A DNA stretch of 64,000 nt from Pseudomonas sp. 8Z (GTDB lineage Bacteria; Pseudomonadota; Gammaproteobacteria; Pseudomonadales; Pseudomonadaceae): contig NZ_LR733825.1 in the NCBI RefSeq assembly GCF_902506535.1, positions 871,206 through 935,205 on the forward strand. Reading direction: 5' to 3'. This document shows, piece by piece, positions 50,575 through 60,654 of the stretch (within the stretch, counting starts at the first letter, position 1; each line of letters starts with the position of its first letter). The notes under the pieces are model-generated. The model was not told the DNA's origin. It worked only from the letters and a program-made list of their open reading frames with translations, and made no database searches. Made by a program: the position numbers and the translations under genes.

Positions 50575-50600
50575 CGTAGGGCGTTCCGGTCCGCCCTACG
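50575..50600. repeat. Short CGTAGGGCG palindrome at the Nudix gene end
   Basis: CGTAGGGCG (50575-50583) pairs with CGCCCTACG (50592-50600) with an 8-nt loop. The TAG stop codon of the leftward Nudix gene (50596-50598) is part of the right arm. The same core, GTAGGGCGG, makes up the larger element at 11518-11576, and a single arm (GTCCGCCCTACGGGC) is at 50441-50455. It may end the argJ-side transcript. Confidence 0.7.
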
Positions 50601-51546
50601 AGCCGTTCGCCGACCAGAACGCGCGGATGCCCGCCACGCCCTGGGCGCCGATCTGCCAGGCGCGTTCGATATCGGCAGGGCCGACACCGCCCAGCAGATA
50701 GGCTGGCAGGTTGCATTGCGTGAGCAGCTCGCTCGCGGCCTCCCAACCCAAAGGCTGCGCCTCAGGATGCGTCGCGGTGGCCTGTACGGGAGACAGCGTG
50801 ACGAAATCCACGCCCATCTGCATTGCCAGTTCGAGCTCCTCGGCGCTGTGACAGGACGCTGCCAGCCAACGCTGCTCGGGAAATGGCCGACCGTGGGCGG
50901 CGTATTTGCGCAGTTGTTCGGCCGTGAGGTGCCAGCCAGCCGCCGGAAAATCGCCCAGCCACTCCAGCGGCCCCTTGAGCATCAGTTGCGCCTTGCCTGC
51001 GCACAGCCCTTGAATGTCCACAGCCAGATCGCGGTACTGCGCGTCGAACATATTCGGCGCACGCAGTTGAATCAGGCGCGCGCCCTGCGCCAGCGCCGCA
51101 CGTACACCGCTCAATAGATCAGCCGACTCGATACCATCTGGCGTAATCAGGTAACGCTCCGGTAGACGTGCGGCAGCGACGATCGGCTTGTTGGCGGCGG
51201 GAAATTCGTATCCCAACAGTTGCCGCTCACTGACCCAGGCCAGTGGCTGGCCTTCGGCGCCGTGCGGCTCGCCAGTAAAGGCGGTGACCTCCCAGACATC
51301 CAGCAGCACCTGCTTGTCCGGGTAGTCATGGCGAATCTGGATCAGCGGGCGCGCCACTGTCGGGCGAATGGCCAACTCCTCCTCCAGCTCACGCGCCAGC
51401 GCCACGCTCACTGCCTCGCCCTCTTCCACCTTGCCACCTGGGAACTCCCACAAGCCGCCCTGATGCTTGTCCTGCGGGCGCCTGGCAATCAGGATACGGC
51501 CATCAATACCTCGAATGACCGCCGCTGCAACGTGAACGCGTTTCAC
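50596..51546 (-). CDS. mutT: Nudix hydrolase fused to a ThiE-like domain (MutT)
   Basis: This is a 316-residue two-domain protein. Residues 1-130 are a MutT-type Nudix domain with the complete box GGKVEEGEAVSVALARELEEEL (read in parts), which hydrolyses 8-oxo-dGTP to prevent A:T to C:G mutation. Residues 140-316 resemble thiamine-phosphate synthase (ITPDGIE, LIQLRAPN, DFVTLSPVQATATHP, LLGGVGPADIERA), but the usual diphosphate-binding details look changed. The fusion is seen in other pseudomonads. The GTG start overlaps the upstream GST stop (GTGA). The stop lies in a palindromic repeat. Confidence 0.93.
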   Translation of the reverse strand: MKRVHVAAAVIRGIDGRILIARRPQDKHQGGLWEFPGGKVEEGEAVSVALARELEEELAIRPTVARPLIQIRHDYPDKQVLLDVWEVTAFTGEPHGAEGQPLAWVSERQLLGYEFPAANKPIVAAARLPERYLITPDGIESADLLSGVRAALAQGARLIQLRAPNMFDAQYRDLAVDIQGLCAGKAQLMLKGPLEWLGDFPAAGWHLTAEQLRKYAAHGRPFPEQRWLAASCHSAEELELAMQMGVDFVTLSPVQATATHPEAQPLGWEAASELLTQCNLPAYLLGGVGPADIERAWQIGAQGVAGIRAFWSANGS

Positions 51547-52175
51547 CGCTTGACCTCCTGCAGGGCCGCCTCATGCCAACGCACGAATGCAGGCCATTGA
51601 TAGATCGTCTCAACATACGCAGCCGCCACCAGCGGCAGGGCGACACGATAGCTGCGCAGACGCGCAGCGACCGGTGCGTAGAAGGCATCGACCAAAGTGG
51701 CGCGCCCGAAGAGAAACTCGCCTTCAGCGCCAAAGCGTGCGCGGCAATCGGCCCACAGAGAGCAAACTCGCTCAATATCAGCCATGGCGTCTGTCGGCAC
51801 TTCAGCCAGCGCCTGGTCGCGTGCCAGATCCATCGGCAGATGGCTGCGCAGAGCCCCGAAGCCGCTGTGCATCTCGGCGCACAGGCTGCGTGCCAACGCG
51901 CGTGCAGCGACATCCTGCGGCCACAACTGCGCCTCGGGGAAGCGTTCGGCCAGGTACTCGGCAATCGCCAGCGAATCCCAGACAGGGCCATGCTCGGTCA
52001 CCAGCACCGGCACCTTGCCGGTCGGCGAATGATTCAGTAGGCGGGCACGGCTGTCAGGCTGATACAGGCGCACCCGCAGCTCTTCGCAAACGGCACCGCT
52101 CAGCTCGACGGCCAACGCCGCACGTAACGACCAGGAAGAGTAATTCTTGTCGCCCACTACCAATTGCAAAGCCAT
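51543..52175 (-). CDS. Glutathione S-transferase family protein
   Basis: This is a 210-residue protein with an N-terminal thioredoxin-fold domain (LVVGDKNYSSWSLRAALAVELSG) and the cis-proline motif GKVPVLV followed by DSLAIAEYLAERFP, where glutathione binds. The helical C-terminal domain holds TLVDAFYAPVAARL. A Ser-rich N-terminal active-site region (SSWS) suggests a zeta/theta-like class. The substrate is unknown. ATG 52175 gives MALQLVVGDKN. It is coupled to the mutT-like gene and, as in P. aeruginosa, lies next to argJ. Confidence 0.92.
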   Translation of the reverse strand: MALQLVVGDKNYSSWSLRAALAVELSGAVCEELRVRLYQPDSRARLLNHSPTGKVPVLVTEHGPVWDSLAIAEYLAERFPEAQLWPQDVAARALARSLCAEMHSGFGALRSHLPMDLARDQALAEVPTDAMADIERVCSLWADCRARFGAEGEFLFGRATLVDAFYAPVAARLRSYRVALPLVAAAYVETIYQWPAFVRWHEAALQEVKR

Positions 52176-52240
52176 TACCCATGCCTCTATCAAGTTGAGT
52201 GCCGTGACACGACGTTAAAAGTCAGACCTGCAAATAGCAA

Positions 52241-52276
52241 ATTCCCGCGCGTCATGGGGGCATGAGGCGCGGGAAT
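52241..52276 (-). terminator. Likely terminator of argJ
   Basis: The 10-bp perfect stem ATTCCCGCGC (52241-52250) / GCGCGGGAAT (52267-52276) has a 16-nt loop with an inner CATG pairing. On the minus strand it is followed by TTGCTATTTG. It is 69 bp past the argJ stop. Confidence 0.75.
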
Positions 52277-52344
52277 GAAAGTAGCTGCAAAAGAGGGCAC
52301 TCCACGCTTTTACCTGGCGCTTATGGCTTGCTGCTTGTAGCGGT

Positions 52345-53562
52345 TTAGGTGCGGTATTCGGCGTTGATCTTCACGTACTCGTGGGACAGATCAGTGGTCC
52401 AGATGGTCTCGCTGCAATCACCACGACCCAGCTCGATGCGGATGGTGATTTCCTCACGCGCCATCACCGCCGCGCCCTGCTCTTCGGTGTAAGTGGTGGC
52501 GCGCGCGCCCTTGCTGGCGATGCAGACCTCACCGAGGAACACGTCGATCTTGCTCACGTCCAGTTGCGGCACGCCGGCATAGCCGACAGCGGCAAGAATG
52601 CGCCCCCAGTTGGGGTCGGAGGCGAACAGCGCCGTCTTGATCAGCGGCGAATGGGCCACGGCGTAGGCCACGTCCAGGCACTCCTGATGGGTGCCGCCGC
52701 CGTTGACCTGTACGGTGACGAACTTGGTCGCACCTTCACCGTCACGGACGATGGCCTGTGCCACGTCCATAAACACCTCGAATACCGCCTGCTTGAGCTT
52801 GGCGAACAGCTCGCCGGATGCCTCGGCGATTTCCGGCAGTGCGGCCTGGCCGGTGGCGATGAGCATGCAGCAATCGTTGGTGGAGGTGTCACCGTCGATG
52901 GTGATGCGGTTGAAGGACTTGTTCGCCGCGTCGCGCACCAGATCCTGCAGCACACCCTGAGCGACCTTGGCATCGGTGGCGATGTAGCCGAGCATGGTGG
53001 CCATGTTCGGGCGAATCATCCCGGCGCCCTTGGAGATGCCGGTCACGGTGACGGTCACGCCATCGTGCTGGAACTGGCGACTGGCACCCTTGGGCAGGGT
53101 GTCGGTGGTCATGATGCCGGTGGCGGCAGCTTCCCAGTTGTCGGTATTGAGATCATCCAGCGCGGCCTGCAGCGCGGCCTCGATTTTCTCGACCGGCAGC
53201 GGCTCGCCGATTACCCCGGTGGAGAACGGCAGCACGGCGCTTTCGGCAACACCGGTCAGCTCGGCCAGGCGTGCGCAGGCACGGCGGGCGCGAGCCAGGC
53301 CATCAGGGCCGGTGCCGGCGTTGGCATTGCCGGTGTTGGTCAAAAGGTAGCGCACCTCACCACCCAGACGCTCGCGAGTGATCAACACCGGCGCAGCGCA
53401 GAAGGCGTTGGTGGTGGTGACCCCGGCAATGCGCGAACCTTCGGCGCAGCGCATCACCACCACGTCCTTGCGCCCTGGGCGCTTGATACCGGCCGAGGCG
53501 ATACCCAGCTCGAAACCAGGAACCGGGTGCAGGGTAGACAGCGGGCCAAGACCAACAGCCAT
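52345..53562 (-). CDS. argJ: Bifunctional glutamate N-acetyltransferase / N-acetylglutamate synthase ArgJ
   Basis: This is a 405-residue arginine biosynthesis enzyme that recycles acetyl groups from N-acetylornithine to glutamate. The self-cleavage site is in [17 protein letters not shown], where the Thr becomes the N-terminal nucleophile of the beta chain. [13 protein letters not shown] and [13 protein letters not shown] are further family motifs. The start at 53562 (MAVGLGPL) follows AAGGAG and gives the standard length. It lies between secA and the GST gene, all leftward. Confidence 0.97.
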   Translation of the reverse strand: MAVGLGPLSTLHPVPGFELGIASAGIKRPGRKDVVVMRCAEGSRIAGVTTTNAFCAAPVLITRERLGGEVRYLLTNTGNANAGTGPDGLARARRACARLAELTGVAESAVLPFSTGVIGEPLPVEKIEAALQAALDDLNTDNWEAAATGIMTTDTLPKGASRQFQHDGVTVTVTGISKGAGMIRPNMATMLGYIATDAKVAQGVLQDLVRDAANKSFNRITIDGDTSTNDCCMLIATGQAALPEIAEASGELFAKLKQAVFEVFMDVAQAIVRDGEGATKFVTVQVNGGGTHQECLDVAYAVAHSPLIKTALFASDPNWGRILAAVGYAGVPQLDVSKIDVFLGEVCIASKGARATTYTEEQGAAVMAREEITIRIELGRGDCSETIWTTDLSHEYVKINAEYRT

Positions 53563-53721
53563 GAGGTGAACTCCTTGTGAGACGTTGCCGACCGCCAGGC
53601 GGTCTGAAAGATGGTAAAACGCCGCGAACAGCAAAGCCGTCGCGGCGTTAGCGAGGGCGCAGGCAGCATAGCCGAAGCCCTCTCTACTGCAAGCGCCTTT
53701 AGCGGCGCACCACGGTCATGA

Positions 53722-56457
53722 TCAACCGATCTGGCCGTGGCAGTGCTTGTACTTCTTGCCCGAGCCACAAGGACAGGGTTCGTTACGACCCACCTTGTTC
53801 TCGCTACGCACCGGCGCTACGGCTGCCGCCACGTCACCTTCTGCGGCGCTGCCTTCGTCCTCGGCCAGCGCAGAAGCGTCGGCGTGTTGGAACTGCATAC
53901 GCTCAGCCATGGCCTCGGCTTCGCGGCGCAGGCGGGCTTCCTCTTCGGCCGGATCTTCGCGGCGCACCTGCACATGGCTGAGTACGCGGATGGCGTCGCG
54001 CTTGATCGACTCCAGCAGCTCCTGGAACAGGGTGAAGGACTCGCGCTTGTACTCCTGCTTGGGGTTCTTCTGCGCATAACCACGCAGGTGAATACCGTGA
54101 CGCAGGTGATCCATGGTCGACAGATGGTCTTTCCACAGGTCATCGAGCACGCGTAACAGAATCTGCTTCTCGAAGGTACGCAGGGCTTCGGCGCTGGCCT
54201 GGGTTTCCTTCTCGTTGTAGGCAGCGATCAGCTCGGCAAGGATGCGCTCGCGCAGGGTTTCCTCGTACAGCTTGTCGTCTTCGTCCAGCCACTGCTGGAT
54301 CGGCAGTTTGATGCCGAAATCGCTTTGTAGGGTCGACTCCAGGCCCGCTACGTCCCACTGTTCCGGCATCGACTGCGGCGGAATGTGGCCATTGACGGCA
54401 GCACCCAACACCTCCTCGCGGAACTCGGCGATGGTGTCGCCGACGTTCTCCGCAGCCAGCAGGCTGTTGCGCATGTGGTAGATCACCTTGCGCTGCTCGT
54501 TGGCTACGTCATCGAACTCAAGCAGTTGCTTACGCATGTCGAAGTTGCGGCCCTCGACCTTGCGCTGGGCCTTTTCGATGGCATTGGTGACCATGCGGTG
54601 CTCGATGGCCTCGCCAGCCTGCATGCCGAGCGCCTTCATGAAGTTCTTCACCCGATCAGAGGCGAAAATACGCATCAGGTTGTCTTCCAGCGACAGGTAG
54701 AAACGGCTGGAACCCGGATCGCCCTGGCGGCCTGCACGGCCACGTAGCTGGTTGTCGATACGCCGCGATTCGTGACGCTCGGAAGCGATCACATGCAGGC
54801 CGCCGACCTCGATCACCTGCTGGTGACGCTTCTGCCATTCGGCCTTGATCTGCGCGATCTGCTCGTCGCTAGGATTTTCCAGGGCAGCGACTTCCACTTC
54901 CCAATTGCCGCCCAACAGGATGTCGGTACCGCGGCCGGCCATGTTGGTGGCGATGGTCAGCGCCCCCGGACGGCCTGCCTGGGCGATGATCTCGGCTTCC
55001 TTATCGTGGAATTTGGCGTTGAGCACCTTGTGCTCGATACCTTCCTTGTCCAGCAACTGGCTGACGTACTCGGAGGTCTCGATGGTCGCCGTACCGACCA
55101 GAATCGGCCGGCCCTGGGCCTGGCAGTCCTTGATATCGGCGATGATCGCCTGGTACTTCTCTTCCTGGGTCAGGTAGACCAGGTCGTTGAAATCCTTGCG
55201 CGCGACAGATTTGTTGGTCGGGATCACGACGACATCGAGGCCATAGATCTGGCGGAACTCGAACGCCTCGGTGTCGGCGGTACCGGTCATGCCGGAGAGC
55301 TTGTTATATAGACGGAAGTAATTCTGGAAGGTGGTCGAGGCCAGCGTCTGACTCTCGGCCTGGATGTTCACCCCTTCCTTGGCCTCGATGGCCTGGTGCA
55401 GGCCTTCAGACAGGCGGCGACCCGGCATGGTACGGCCAGTGTGCTCGTCAATCAGGATCACCTGACCGTTCTGCACGATGTATTCGATGTTGCGATGGAA
55501 CAGGGTATGAGCACGCAGACCGGCATATACGTGAGTCAGCAAGCCCAGATTGTGCGCAGAGTAGAGGCTCTCGCCCTCAGCTAGCAGACCGACTGTAGTA
55601 AGCAGTTCCTCGACGTACTGGTGGCCCGCTTCGTTGAGTTCGACCTGACGGGTCTTCTCATCGACCTTGTAATGCCCTTCCTGAGTGACGACGCCCTCTT
55701 CCTCTTCAATGTGACGAGTGAGGCGCGGGATCAGCTTGTTGATCTCGATGTACAGCTTGGAGCTGTCTTCGGCCTGGCCGGAGATGATCAGCGGCGTACG
55801 GGCCTCATCGATAAGGATGGAGTCGACTTCGTCGATCACAGCGAAATTCAGTTCGCGCTGGAACTTGTCTTCCAGGCTGAACGCCATGTTGTCGCGCAGG
55901 TAGTCGAAGCCAAATTCGTTGTTGGTGCCGTAGGTGATATCAGCAGCATAGGCCGCGCGCTTTTCTTCCGGCGGCTGGAACGGGGTGACGATACCGACGC
56001 TCAGGCCGAGAAATTCGTACAGCGGACGCATCCAGTTGGCGTCACGGCGTGCCAGGTATTCGTTGACGGTCACCACGTGCACGCCCTTGCCGGACAGCGC
56101 ATTAAGGTAAACGGCCAGGGTGCCCACCAGGGTCTTGCCCTCACCGGTTCGCATTTCGGCGATCTTGCCTTCGTGCAGGGTCATACCACCGATTAGCTGC
56201 ACATCGAAATGGCGCATGCCCATCACACGCTTGCCCGCCTCACGCGCAACGGCAAAGGCCTCCGGCAGTATTTGGTCGAGGGTTTCACCCTTGCTCAAAC
56301 GAGCCTTGAACTCTTCGGTTTTGCCCCGCAGTTGCTCGTCCGAGAGTGCGATCACCTGCTCTTCCAAGGCGTTCACGGACTGCACCGCTTTGAGCATGCG
56401 TTTGACTTCACGCTCATTCTTGCTTCCGAAAAGTTTTTTCAACAAAGGCGCAAACAT
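53722..56457 (-). CDS. secA: Protein translocase ATPase SecA
   Basis: This is a 911-residue motor of the Sec translocon. Walker A is [13 protein letters not shown], near residue 103; the DEAD-type Walker B is [20 protein letters not shown]. The second ATPase half has [16 protein letters not shown] and [11 protein letters not shown]. The C-terminal zinc motif [17 protein letters not shown], which contacts SecB and lipid, is intact. ATG 56457 ([14 protein letters not shown]) is the family start. Confidence 0.98.
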   Translation of the reverse strand: MFAPLLKKLFGSKNEREVKRMLKAVQSVNALEEQVIALSDEQLRGKTEEFKARLSKGETLDQILPEAFAVAREAGKRVMGMRHFDVQLIGGMTLHEGKIAEMRTGEGKTLVGTLAVYLNALSGKGVHVVTVNEYLARRDANWMRPLYEFLGLSVGIVTPFQPPEEKRAAYAADITYGTNNEFGFDYLRDNMAFSLEDKFQRELNFAVIDEVDSILIDEARTPLIISGQAEDSSKLYIEINKLIPRLTRHIEEEEGVVTQEGHYKVDEKTRQVELNEAGHQYVEELLTTVGLLAEGESLYSAHNLGLLTHVYAGLRAHTLFHRNIEYIVQNGQVILIDEHTGRTMPGRRLSEGLHQAIEAKEGVNIQAESQTLASTTFQNYFRLYNKLSGMTGTADTEAFEFRQIYGLDVVVIPTNKSVARKDFNDLVYLTQEEKYQAIIADIKDCQAQGRPILVGTATIETSEYVSQLLDKEGIEHKVLNAKFHDKEAEIIAQAGRPGALTIATNMAGRGTDILLGGNWEVEVAALENPSDEQIAQIKAEWQKRHQQVIEVGGLHVIASERHESRRIDNQLRGRAGRQGDPGSSRFYLSLEDNLMRIFASDRVKNFMKALGMQAGEAIEHRMVTNAIEKAQRKVEGRNFDMRKQLLEFDDVANEQRKVIYHMRNSLLAAENVGDTIAEFREEVLGAAVNGHIPPQSMPEQWDVAGLESTLQSDFGIKLPIQQWLDEDDKLYEETLRERILAELIAAYNEKETQASAEALRTFEKQILLRVLDDLWKDHLSTMDHLRHGIHLRGYAQKNPKQEYKRESFTLFQELLESIKRDAIRVLSHVQVRREDPAEEEARLRREAEAMAERMQFQHADASALAEDEGSAAEGDVAAAVAPVRSENKVGRNEPCPCGSGKKYKHCHGQIG

Positions 56458-56702
56458 ATCGGCAGGGTCTTCCGGCGAATGGATGGAGGTCACCGTCAAT
56501 GACGGCCGGGCAGCCAGCATGGCTGCGGACGAAGGGGGCATTCTACCCGGAAAACCCCGGGAGGAAAGTGGCGTTCTCGGCCAGTAGCAGCACGCACAAG
56601 GCGTTCAGCAACAGCGGCCAAGAGCTTCACAGCGCATCGCTTCGCCGCTATAGATGGGGATAACAGGCGGCAAATTCAAGGCCATAACCAGCAGGCGCAA
56701 CA

Positions 56703-57623
56703 TCACGACTCGCCACTATTGCGCGCGATATACAAGGACGGATTGACCGGCTGGCCATTCTTGCTGACCTCGAAATGCACATGCGCGCCTGTCGAGCGCC
56801 CGGTACTACCTACCTTGGCAATGGCCTGGCCGCGCTGCACCAGATCTCCGACCTGCACCACATTGCTGCGGTTGTGCGCGTAGAGCGTGGTGTAGCCGTC
56901 GGCATGACTGATCTCGACAACATTGCCATAACCATTCTTGCGGCCAGAGAAGGTCACCACCCCAGCCGCGACCGCAACCACATCACTGCCGCGCTTGGCC
57001 GCGAAGTCGATGCCCTTGTGTACGCTGACACGTCCGGTCAGCGGATGCACCCGACGGCCAAAGGGCGAGGAAATATAGCCCTGCAGCACAGGCCGACCAG
57101 ACAAGGTTTCAGCCTCATTGATACGCCGCTCGCCAAGCAATTGCTCCAACACTTCGAGTTGCTGCTCACGGCTGTCCACGCGCAAGGCCAGCTCATCGAG
57201 CGCATTCATAAAGGGCGGCGGCGCATAGGCAGAAGCGCCCAGCGCGTCTTCGGCACCGCCCTGGCCGACATTCAAGGAAAAGTCGAACTCGCTGGAGTCC
57301 AGGTCTGCAAGCTCGGTAAGACGCTCACCCAAGGCATCTAGACGCGTCAGGCGCGCTTGCAGCTCGGCAACATGGGCCGCGAAGGCATCCAGTTGCCGCT
57401 GAGCATCCTCACGCACAGCCCCGACCTGCTGGCGCTGCACATCGAGCGCCTCAGCCAGACGGCTATCAGTCAGCGGCTCAGCAGTAAACCACTTGGCGCC
57501 CAGCGCAGCACCGGCAGCCAGACTCAACGAAAGCGCCAGCAGCGCAGATAACGATAACCAACGAAGATTGAGATGAATCGTTCGAGTCGAACCGCGTCGA
57601 CTGTCGAGCAAGATGATGTGCAT
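56703..57623 (-). CDS. M23 family metallopeptidase, membrane anchored
   Basis: This is a 306-residue protein with one N-terminal membrane helix (LSALLALSLSLAAGAALGA), then a coiled-coil region of about 100 residues, then an M23 LytM domain. Zinc ligands are visible in VHKGIDFA and GAHVHFEVSKNG, so the domain looks catalytically active rather than an EnvC/NlpD-type activator. It probably cuts peptidoglycan peptides in the periplasm during growth or division. The start at 57623 (MHIILLDSRRG) is set by domain position. It is divergent from dciA over 181 bp and next to secA, as in P. aeruginosa. Confidence 0.93.
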   Translation of the reverse strand: MHIILLDSRRGSTRTIHLNLRWLSLSALLALSLSLAAGAALGAKWFTAEPLTDSRLAEALDVQRQQVGAVREDAQRQLDAFAAHVAELQARLTRLDALGERLTELADLDSSEFDFSLNVGQGGAEDALGASAYAPPPFMNALDELALRVDSREQQLEVLEQLLGERRINEAETLSGRPVLQGYISSPFGRRVHPLTGRVSVHKGIDFAAKRGSDVVAVAAGVVTFSGRKNGYGNVVEISHADGYTTLYAHNRSNVVQVGDLVQRGQAIAKVGSTGRSTGAHVHFEVSKNGQPVNPSLYIARNSGES

Positions 57624-57804
57624 GGCGTCCCCTGACAGACCACTTGAGAACCACTTCGGCACTGGCTTCGCATATCCCCTCGACACCCGTATTCAGGCAA
57701 TCGCGGCGGCCAGCATCCCTGTTCCGATGGACTGGTAATGGCGGAGCACAAGCTGGCAGCACGCTCTGCTACCATGACGTCTCCGCAACTCAAGGCTTCC
57801 TGCC

Positions 57805-58260
57805 ATGTCGTTTCGTCCCTTGCCGGCTCAAGCGCCCGCCACGCTGTTACGCGAAGCCAAGCCGCTGAAAGCGCTGTTCAACGAAGCCCAACGCCTCGCC
57901 CATTTACAGCGTCTTGTCGAAAGCCAGCTACAACCTGCCGCCCGTGAACACTGTCATGTCGCGTCGTGGCGTGGCGGTTGTCTGTTGTTGATCGTGACCG
58001 ATGGTCACTGGGCAACTCGATTGCGTTACCAACAGCGCAGGCTGCAACGGCAGCTCCAGGCACTGGAAGAATTCGCGACCTTAACGAAAATCCTGTTCAA
58101 GGTGCAACCACAAAGCGGCCACAATCGCGGAACCGGTCGCACCCTTCACCTGTCTAAGGCCGCCGCTGAGAACATCCAGGCCAGCGCCGAAGGCATCCGC
58201 GACCCCAGGCTGCGCGCGGCTCTCGGGCGCCTGGCCAGCCACGTACGCGACGATGAGTGA
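57805..58260 (+). CDS. dciA: DciA-type replicative helicase loader (DUF721)
   Basis: This is a 151-residue protein with an N-terminal DUF721 KH-like domain (LVESQLQPAAREHCHVASWRGGCLLLIV, split; SDGHWATRLRYQQ-type segment at TDGHWATRLRYQQ) and a flexible basic tail. DciA is the ancestral partner that loads DnaB helicase in bacteria lacking DnaC, and this locus position (between the M23 gene and lpxC) matches the P. aeruginosa dciA gene. It converges on lpxC. Confidence 0.9.
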   Translation: MSFRPLPAQAPATLLREAKPLKALFNEAQRLAHLQRLVESQLQPAAREHCHVASWRGGCLLLIVTDGHWATRLRYQQRRLQRQLQALEEFATLTKILFKVQPQSGHNRGTGRTLHLSKAAAENIQASAEGIRDPRLRAALGRLASHVRDDE

Positions 58261-58341
58261 AGCCTCTGCCGCCCGTCTAAAAATTTGACGCCAATTCGAC
58301 AGCCCCTCCACGAAAACGACGCCCGCCGAACCTGCCCAGCA

Positions 58342-58367
58342 TAAAAAAGGCCACCCAAAGGTGGCCT
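58342..58367 (-). terminator. Terminator of lpxC (minus strand)
   Basis: The stem AGGCCACC (58348-58355) / GGTGGCCT (58360-58367) has a 4-nt loop. On the minus strand the hairpin is followed by a T6 run (the A-run 58342-58348 on the plus strand), 26 bp beyond the lpxC stop. Confidence 0.92.
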
Positions 58368-58393
58368 GAGATAAAGCAAGAAAGAGGGAGGGG

Positions 58394-59323
<930 letters not shown>

Positions 59324-59416
59324 CTAGTTGCGAACTATTTTCAACAATGGTCGGGGATGATAGCAGAACCGACCTTTGCTGAACACCAATCACCCATATA
59401 CTCCTGATACATTCCA

Positions 59417-60610
59417 TCAATCAGCTTGGCGACGCAGGAAAGCCGGAATATCCAGGTAATCGAGATCATCCTGGGTATTGAGCTTGGCTGCAGTGGCAGC
59501 GCCGCTGTGGCTCTGACGCTGTACGGTCGGGCGCTCGTAGTCCTTGTAATTGACCGAGTGCTCACCACGCGACTGGGTAACCGGCTGCTGGGCAACTGGC
59601 TGGCTGGCTGCGACCTGAACGGTGTTATCGACCACCTTGACCGGCTTCTCCAGGCGCGCGCCGAGGCCGGTGGCGACCACGGTGACGTGCAGTTCGTCGC
59701 GCATATCGGCATCGATCACGGTGCCGACCTTGACGGTGGCGTGCTCGGAAGCGAACTGCTCGATGATGTTACCCACGTCGGAGTATTCCCCCAGGGACAG
59801 ATCCGGGCCGGCGGTGATGTTCACCAGGATGCCACGGGCGCCCTGCAGGTTGACGTCTTCGAGCAGCGGGTTGCGGATCGCCGCCTCAGTGGCTTCACGC
59901 GCACGGTTCGGACCGCTGGCGCAGCCAGTGCCCATCATCGCCATGCCCATTTCGCTCATCACGGTTTTAACGTCGGCAAAGTCGACGTTGATCATGCCCG
60001 GACGCTTGATGATGTCGGAGATACCGCGCACGGCCCCAGCCAGTACGTCATCGGCCTTGGCGAAGGCGGACAGCAGGCTGGCATCCTTACCGAGGATGGT
60101 CAGCAGTTTTTCGTTGGGAATGGTGATCAGCGAGTCGACGCTCTCGGCCAGCGCGCGGATGCCTTCATCGGCAATCACCATGCGCTTCTTGCCTTCGAAC
60201 GGGAACGGACGGGTGACCACGGCCACGGTCAGGATGCCCAGTTCCTTGGCCACTTCGGCAATCACCGGAGCGGCACCAGTACCGGTCCCCCCCCCCATAC
60301 CGGTGGTGATAAACACCATGTCAGTGCCTTGCAGGACTTCAGCGATACGCTCGCGATCTTCCAGAGCGGCCTGACGACCGACTTCCGGGTTGGCGCCAGC
60401 GCCCAGCCCCTTGGTCACGCCTGGGCCGAGTTGCAGCACGGTGCGCGCACCGATGTTCTTCAGCGCCTGAGCGTCGGTGTTGGCGCAGATGAACTCGACG
60501 CCCTCGATGTTGCTAACCGCCATGTGGTTGACCGCGTTACCGCCGCCACCACCGACACCGATGACTTTGATAACCGCACTCTGTGGAACGTTATCGACTA
60601 ATTCAAACAT
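59417..60610 (-). CDS. ftsZ: Cell division protein FtsZ
   Basis: This is a 397-residue tubulin-like GTPase forming the Z ring. The GTP signature GGGTGTG is at residues 106-112, and the T7 loop region NVDFADVKTVMSEMG follows later. A flexible linker (QPVAQQPVTQSRGEHS) leads to the conserved C-terminal peptide DYLDIPAFLRRQAD that binds FtsA and ZipA. The codons for GGG of the signature plus the preceding Met give a run of ten G (60287-60296 on the complementary strand). It lies 44 bp after ftsA. Confidence 0.98.
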   Translation of the reverse strand: MFELVDNVPQSAVIKVIGVGGGGGNAVNHMAVSNIEGVEFICANTDAQALKNIGARTVLQLGPGVTKGLGAGANPEVGRQAALEDRERIAEVLQGTDMVFITTGMGGGTGTGAAPVIAEVAKELGILTVAVVTRPFPFEGKKRMVIADEGIRALAESVDSLITIPNEKLLTILGKDASLLSAFAKADDVLAGAVRGISDIIKRPGMINVDFADVKTVMSEMGMAMMGTGCASGPNRAREATEAAIRNPLLEDVNLQGARGILVNITAGPDLSLGEYSDVGNIIEQFASEHATVKVGTVIDADMRDELHVTVVATGLGARLEKPVKVVDNTVQVAASQPVAQQPVTQSRGEHSVNYKDYERPTVQRQSHSGAATAAKLNTQDDLDYLDIPAFLRRQAD

Positions 60611-60654
60611 GATCCCTCTCCTTTCCTTCTAGTTGTGTAACGCCTACTGCAAAG

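Noticed and set aside
50333..50595. A small gene or RNA in the spacer before the Nudix gene
   Set aside because: The spacer is accounted for by palindromic repeats; open frames there are short and have no ribosome binding site.
59426..60601. Long plus-strand open frames opposite ftsZ, and similar ones opposite ftsA (60667-61866) and argJ (52381-53580)
   Set aside because: All trace essential genes on the other strand and have no domain of their own.
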